Part shown: in pieces, positions 59,809-64,000 of the stretch
How positions within the stretch are numbered: the first letter of the stretch is position 1
Layout of the letters: each line of letters opens with the position of its first letter
Source of the DNA: Roseateles_B flavus
GTDB lineage: Bacteria; Pseudomonadota; Gammaproteobacteria; Burkholderiales; Burkholderiaceae_C
NCBI RefSeq assembly: GCF_039872765.1
Contig: NZ_JBDPZC010000001.1
Span: forward strand, 496,001-560,000
Length of the DNA stretch: 64,000 nucleotides
Reading direction: 5' to 3'
Notes under the pieces: model-generated
Databases searched by the model: none
What the model saw: the letters and a program-made list of their open reading frames with translations, nothing else
Told to the model about the DNA's origin: nothing
Made by a program: the position numbers and the translations under genes

Positions 59809-62439
59809 TTAGAACTTGGCGCTCAGGCCGAGGCGGTAGGTCGTCTCGCCCATGAAGGACCAGGCCGGGTAGCCCACCTTCATGCTGCCCTTGACGTCCG
59901 GGTTGCCGGCGTCGGCGGCACCGTACTGCACGTCGTCCTTCTTCAGCAGATTGACGGCTTCGAAGGTCAGGCGCAGGTTCTTGTTGATGTTCCAGCCAGC
60001 GCTGAAGTCCAGCGAACCGTACGGATCGTGCATGCGGTAGCTGTAGTAGCCCGTCTCACGGATCATGTACTTGGAACGCCAGTTGTAGGCCAGGCGAGCG
60101 GTGTAGTTCTCCGTTTCGTAGAAGCCCACCAGGTTGACGGTGTGCTTGGACGATTGGGTGAACAGGGCCAGGCCGTCCGGGTAGCTGGAAGCGGGCGCCT
60201 TCGCGTCAGCGTAGGTGTAGCTGCCGGCGAAGCCGAAGCCGCTGTCCAGGCTGTGGTTGATCTGGGCTTCGAAGCCGTTGATCTTGCCGCCGCCGGCGTT
60301 GATGTACTGGTTGACGGTCCAGTTGTCGACCTTGCTCAGCGGATCCACCACGCCCAGCTTCTGGTTGGTCTTGACCAGGGCGGTGACGAAGTTGTCGATC
60401 GACTTGTGGAAGATCGCGGCGGACACCATGTTGCCCTTGCCGTAGTAGTACTCGATGCCCAGGTCGAACTGCTTGGAGGCCTGGGGCTTCAGGCCCACGG
60501 AGCCGAAGGTCATGGACTCGTTGCCGACGCGGTCATCGTTGTAGCCGGCCTGCTTGGTCAGGAACATGTACTCGAAGTTGGGGCGGGTGATGGCCTTGGA
60601 GGCGGCCAGTCGCAGCACCGTGTTCTTGTCAATGTTGTAGGCCGCATTCAGGCTGGGCAGCCAGTCGCTGTAGCTGGCCTTCTCCTCGCGGATGGTGTTG
60701 CCCCAGCCGTCGTTGTTGGGCACATCGTTGGCGGCCAGCGGCGTGCCATCGAACTTGTAGCCACGACCGGTCACGTTGGTGTGGACGTAGCGCAGGCCGA
60801 AGTTGCCGCGCCAGCCGGCCTTCTCGAACTCGAACATGCCGTAGGCGGCACGGTTGTCTTCCTCGATCTCGGCGAAGCTGGAACGCTGGGGCGTCCAGGA
60901 GGCGGTGTTCTTGTCATACAGGGCGGCCATGGCGTCCAGGTTGGCCTTGGGGAAGTCCCAGCCATTGGGGCCCATCTTGATGGAGCCGCTGTACAGGTCG
61001 CTGGTGTTGCCCGAGACCACGGTGGGGCTGAACTTGGCGCGCAGGGCGCTCTGCTCGTACTTGTGGCTGGTCGCACGGACACCGGCCTTGAAGGAGGTCA
61101 GGCCGTTCCAGTCCAGGTCGTAGGTGGCGTCCGCCTGGGCGAAGTTCTCCTTGTCGGCATTCGGCTGCTGCTGGTCGGTGGCCCAGCCGGTCGGCACGAG
61201 CTTGGAGGGCAGGTTGGACACCTTCACGTCCATGGGGACGGTCGGGGAGATCACGATCTGCTTGCCGGTGGCGTCGATGGTGCCCTTGAACTTGGGCAGG
61301 CTCTGGCCCTCATCCCACCAGCCCACGCCGTAGTTCATGGTGTGCGAGGTGCCGCCCTTGGCCTTGGTCTGGCCGGCCACGGCGTCGATCTTGAGACCAT
61401 CGGCGCGGAAGGAGCCGTTCAGCACCAGGCTGTCCGAGCTCATCTTGCCCTGGCGGGCCCAGGTCTGCATGAAGGTGTTGACGGGATCGCTGTCGCCAGC
61501 CACCGCCTTGACGCACAGGCCAGCAGCGTTCTTCTGCTTGCAGTTGCTGTCGTTCTGACCCATGAACAGGTACAGATTGCTGTTCGTGTTGTCGCCCGTC
61601 AGGTCCAGGCTCAGGTAGTTCAGGCCCAGGTCGATGTTGTCAGCCGGCTTGCCCTGCAGCGTCACGTTCATGGCCGTGCGCTTGCGATCCTGGACGAAGG
61701 TGGCCGGGGCCACGTCGCCAGCCCAGCCTGCGTCGGACTCGATGCCGCGGCGGACGTACTCGCTCTTCTCCACAGCGCCAGCGACCAGCACACCGAAGGA
61801 CTTGGCTTCATTGCGCCAGCTGTAGAGGCCGGCGACGTCCTTGGACAGGTCGGTACTGACCGTGCCCTTGCCCAGCTTGAGGCTGGCGAAGGCGGTGCCG
61901 GCCTTGAGGTCCAGGGGCTTGCGCGTCTTGACGATCACGGTGCCGCCGATGCCGCCTTCGGTCAGGTCAGCCTGGGAGGACTTGTAGACCTCCATGCCGC
62001 CGATCAGCTCGGAGGGCAGCAGGGAGTAGTTGAAGGAGCGGTCCACCGTGGCCTGGTCGTACCAGCCGGTGGAGGCCACGCTCTGGCCGTTCAGGGTGGT
62101 GTAGGTCATCTGCGGATCAGAGCCGCGCACCGACACCGTGGCACCTTGGCCGAAGGCGCGGCCGACCGTGATGCCGGGCAGGCGGCCCAGCGATTCGCCG
62201 ACGTCCGAGTCCGGCAGCTTGCCCACGTCTTCGGCGGTCACGGCGTCGACGACGGCGTTGGCATTTCGCTTGATGTTGGCTGCCGACTGCAGCGAAGCGC
62301 GGATGCCGGTGATGACCACCTGGTCCAGCTGATTGCCTTCCTTCTTGGCCGGCTCAGCCTGCTGCGCTTGCGCTGCCATGGCAACGCCCAGCAGGGTGAT
62401 GGTCACCGCCGCGGCGATGGGGGTCTTTGAGACCTTCAT
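59809..62439 (-). CDS. TonB-dependent outer-membrane receptor
   Basis: The 876-residue receptor has a signal peptide (AAAVTITLLGVAMAAQAQ) and a TonB box (LDQVVITGIRAS). The plug domain has KRNANAVVDAVTAEDVGKLPDSDVGESLGRLPGITVGRAFGQGATVSVRG. A 22-strand barrel follows and ends in LGLSAKF with the terminal Phe recognised by the outer-membrane assembly machinery. The plug resembles the Xanthomonas/Caulobacter sugar-receptor group rather than siderophore receptors. With NagR-type boxes upstream, import of chitooligosaccharides or GlcNAc is the likely job (inference). It is monocistronic with its own terminator. Confidence 0.9.
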   Translation of the reverse strand: MKVSKTPIAAAVTITLLGVAMAAQAQQAEPAKKEGNQLDQVVITGIRASLQSAANIKRNANAVVDAVTAEDVGKLPDSDVGESLGRLPGITVGRAFGQGATVSVRGSDPQMTYTTLNGQSVASTGWYDQATVDRSFNYSLLPSELIGGMEVYKSSQADLTEGGIGGTVIVKTRKPLDLKAGTAFASLKLGKGTVSTDLSKDVAGLYSWRNEAKSFGVLVAGAVEKSEYVRRGIESDAGWAGDVAPATFVQDRKRTAMNVTLQGKPADNIDLGLNYLSLDLTGDNTNSNLYLFMGQNDSNCKQKNAAGLCVKAVAGDSDPVNTFMQTWARQGKMSSDSLVLNGSFRADGLKIDAVAGQTKAKGGTSHTMNYGVGWWDEGQSLPKFKGTIDATGKQIVISPTVPMDVKVSNLPSKLVPTGWATDQQQPNADKENFAQADATYDLDWNGLTSFKAGVRATSHKYEQSALRAKFSPTVVSGNTSDLYSGSIKMGPNGWDFPKANLDAMAALYDKNTASWTPQRSSFAEIEEDNRAAYGMFEFEKAGWRGNFGLRYVHTNVTGRGYKFDGTPLAANDVPNNDGWGNTIREEKASYSDWLPSLNAAYNIDKNTVLRLAASKAITRPNFEYMFLTKQAGYNDDRVGNESMTFGSVGLKPQASKQFDLGIEYYYGKGNMVSAAIFHKSIDNFVTALVKTNQKLGVVDPLSKVDNWTVNQYINAGGGKINGFEAQINHSLDSGFGFAGSYTYADAKAPASSYPDGLALFTQSSKHTVNLVGFYETENYTARLAYNWRSKYMIRETGYYSYRMHDPYGSLDFSAGWNINKNLRLTFEAVNLLKKDDVQYGAADAGNPDVKGSMKVGYPAWSFMGETTYRLGLSAKF

Positions 62440-62570
62440 GAACTGCTCCTCTTAGTGGCCAGTGAATTCGGTCTGGCCTGTTGAAAGACTTGGCATCAGA
62501 GGGCGGGATGAAAACTCATCCCCACTACGACACCACCAATACACACCTCAAATGCAACCAATGCCATGCC

Positions 62571-62603
62571 ACTATAACGATCAATAGATCCACTTTGCTA
62601 CCA
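62571..62603 (-). promoter_or_regulatory. receptor promoter -10 and degenerate NagR-type box
   Basis: On the minus strand a TATAGT -10 hexamer (62576-62571) lies downstream of TGGTAGC-AAAG-TGGATCT (62603-62586), a NagR-like box with two changes in one half and three in the other. The box would cover the -35 region. The receptor starts 132 bases after the -10. Confidence 0.45.
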
Positions 62604-62722
62604 CTTTGAGGGGCGTGTTTTCCCTGCTGTGGCATGGCTGCGACCGCTGCTGAGCGGCGGGGTGCGGCCGCGTCGAATGCTGGTGGATATGGGCGTGGAT
62701 ATGAGGGGCGGGCCGGCTGGCT

Positions 62723-62740
62723 TGGTAGTTGATTGGTATT
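62723..62740 (+). promoter_or_regulatory. NagR-type box upstream of the TonB receptor
   Basis: TGGTAGT-TGAT-TGGTATT: one perfect and one single-change heptamer with a 4-base gap. It lies 284 bases upstream of the receptor start. The only other gene it could serve is the tRNA operon, so the receptor is the likely target. Confidence 0.6.
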
Positions 62741-62838
62741 GTTGATCGGCGGCGTGGTTAAGGGTGATTCCAGGACGGGCTTGCCTCGGGGTGGTGTGGG
62801 GGCCTGCGCGTCCGGGCGCAAGTCCGGTGGCGTCATCT

Positions 62839-62865
62839 TGATATGCCTTCGCGGAAGCTGCTATA
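62839..62865 (+). promoter_or_regulatory. sigma-70 promoter upstream of the tRNA-tuf operon
   Basis: TTGATA (62839-62844) and TATAGT (62860-62865) stand with a 15-base spacer; counting from TTGATA, the spacing is short but both hexamers are near consensus. A transcript would begin near 62872 and run toward the tRNA genes. Confidence 0.45.
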
Positions 62866-62905
62866 GTCGTGGGCTCCGCTGATGCGGGTCTGGTTCGGGG
62901 TGATG

Positions 62906-62927
62906 TTTCGTGGCGCAAGCCACGAAA
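62906..62927 (+). other. perfect hairpin with GCAA loop, possible small RNA element
   Basis: TTTCGTGGC (62906-62914), loop GCAA, GCCACGAAA (62919-62927): a 9-bp perfect stem with a GNRA tetraloop, 40 bases after a promoter and 130 before the tRNA-Tyr gene. No T-run follows. It may be part of a small RNA or a processing signal. Confidence 0.4.
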
Positions 62928-63014
62928 GGTTGCCAGGAAGCGGGCCGGCAGCTGGGGCGCAGTGGCTCTGGTCCAGGTGCTTGAAGAATGCTTGAAAGAG
63001 TTTTCGAAAGTTGC

Positions 63015-63042
63015 TTGAGATCTAGAAAAGTTGTGCTACAGT
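63015..63042 (+). promoter_or_regulatory. promoter of the tRNA-tuf operon
   Basis: TTGAGA (63015-63020) and TACAGT (63037-63042) with a 16-base spacer, ending 14 bases before tRNA-Tyr. The GTGCTACAGT context resembles the -10 region before the trp leader. Confidence 0.6.
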
Positions 63043-63056
63043 AGCGGGCTTGCCTC

Positions 63057-63142
63057 GGAGGGGTGGCCGAGTGGTTAAAGGCAGCAGACTGTAAATCTGC
63101 CCGCTTACGCGTACGCTGGTTCGAATCCAGCCTCCTCCACCA
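63057..63142 (+). tRNA. tRNA-Tyr (GTA)
   Basis: The acceptor GGAGGGG pairs with CTCCTCC (one G-U), the anticodon loop reads CTGTAAA with GTA, a long variable arm (CCCGCTTACGCGTACG) marks a class II tRNA, and the T arm is GCTGG-TTCGAAT-CCAGC. The 3' CCA is encoded. It is first in the tRNA-tuf operon. Confidence 0.97.
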
Positions 63143-63196
63143 AGGCAAAGCACACTCGATGAGTCGGTGGTTCTGGCTCAAAGAGAAAACTCCCGG

Positions 63197-63270
63197 GCGG
63201 GAGTAGTTCAATGGTAGAACCTTAGCCTTCCAAGCTAATGACACGGGTTCGATTCCCGTTTCCCGCTCCA
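63197..63270 (+). tRNA. tRNA-Gly (TCC)
   Basis: The acceptor GCGGGAG pairs with TTCCCGC, the anticodon stem TTAGC/GCTAA holds the loop CTTCCAA with anticodon TCC, and the T arm is ACGGG-TTCGATT-CCCGT. CCA is encoded. It lies 54 bases after tRNA-Tyr. Confidence 0.97.
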
Positions 63271-63341
63271 GCGGCAGCTTGAAGGTCATGTCGGCACCGG
63301 TTTGATGAAAGCTCTTTCGTCGTCGTCAAACCCGTGTCGAT

Positions 63342-63416
<75 letters not shown>

Positions 63417-63464
63417 CCTCCTTTCTCCCCTTCTCTTTTCTGATCTGATCGCCAGGAGCGCAAG

Positions 63465-64000
<536 letters not shown>

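Larger units (their letters stand above)
62440..63056. other. intergenic region between receptor and tRNA operon
   Basis: This gap of about 617 bases contains two NagR-type boxes, two promoters and a perfect hairpin, listed separately. I see no supported protein gene. The stretch 62872-63010 downstream of the first promoter could be a small RNA or the leader of the tRNA transcript. Confidence 0.5.

Noticed and set aside
59617..62430. Long plus-strand frame opposite the TonB receptor
   Set aside because: Shadow frame with repetitive Val/Gly/His composition; the receptor on the minus strand is unambiguous.

Overview
This is high-GC DNA (roughly 65-70% by eye) from a betaproteobacterium, most likely a burkholderialean of the Rubrivivax/Leptothrix/Roseateles type. 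The evidence is the tRNA-Tyr, tRNA-Gly, tRNA-Thr, tuf order at the right end, an apaG/rpe/gph/trpE-trpG-trpD-trpC/ung gene set, a Gcr-type 'recombinase' membrane protein next to apaG, and codon usage dominated by G/C third positions. The genus is an inference from gene order, not a sequence search.

Left part (1-11.9 kb): a GDYXXLXY membrane protein cut by the window edge, two small proteins, and a minus-strand signalling operon (PAS-PAS histidine kinase, single-domain receiver, receiver-GGDEF-EAL protein). Then come mltA head-to-head with a tiny membrane protein, the Gcr-like protein coupled to apaG, tag, rpe and a DUF2845 secreted protein.

Middle accessory part (12-28.8 kb): a giant winged-helix/STAND-NTPase/TM/TPR protein with a translationally coupled partner of unknown function, a palindrome-rich spacer and an HTH protein. 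These are followed by a small tyrosine phosphatase with a membrane diguanylate cyclase, an RND pump with its adaptor, a pseudouridine-degradation pair (psuK, psuG) with a candidate operator, an MFS transporter, a LysR regulator and a flavodoxin-fold oxidoreductase. This block separates rpe from gph, which are usually adjacent in Burkholderiales.

Tryptophan region (28.9-37.6 kb): gph, a chalcone-isomerase-like secreted protein on the other strand, then a candidate trp leader peptide with two Trp codons, trpE, a CTP-synthase-C-terminal-like protein, trpG, ltaE, trpD, a small membrane protein, trpC and ung. Several of these overlap by 1-10 bases.

N-acetylglucosamine region (37.6-63 kb): a tightly packed nag operon (BadF-type kinase, NagR, NagA, SIS-type deaminase, GH3 hexosaminidase, MFS permease, GH16-like protein, NagX), a secreted protein, a tryptophan-halogenase-like flavoprotein, a class I lanthipeptide-type RiPP cluster (LanB, LanC, three precursor peptides, HlyD adaptor, peptidase-ABC exporter) and a TonB-dependent receptor. 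The same operator, TGGTATT-N4-TGGTATT and close variants, stands before the nag operon, the halogenase, the RiPP cluster and the receptor. I infer one GlcNAc-responsive regulon that includes peptide-natural-product synthesis. This is the most interesting system in the window.

Right end (63-64 kb): promoter, three tRNA genes and the start of tuf (EF-Tu), cut by the window edge.
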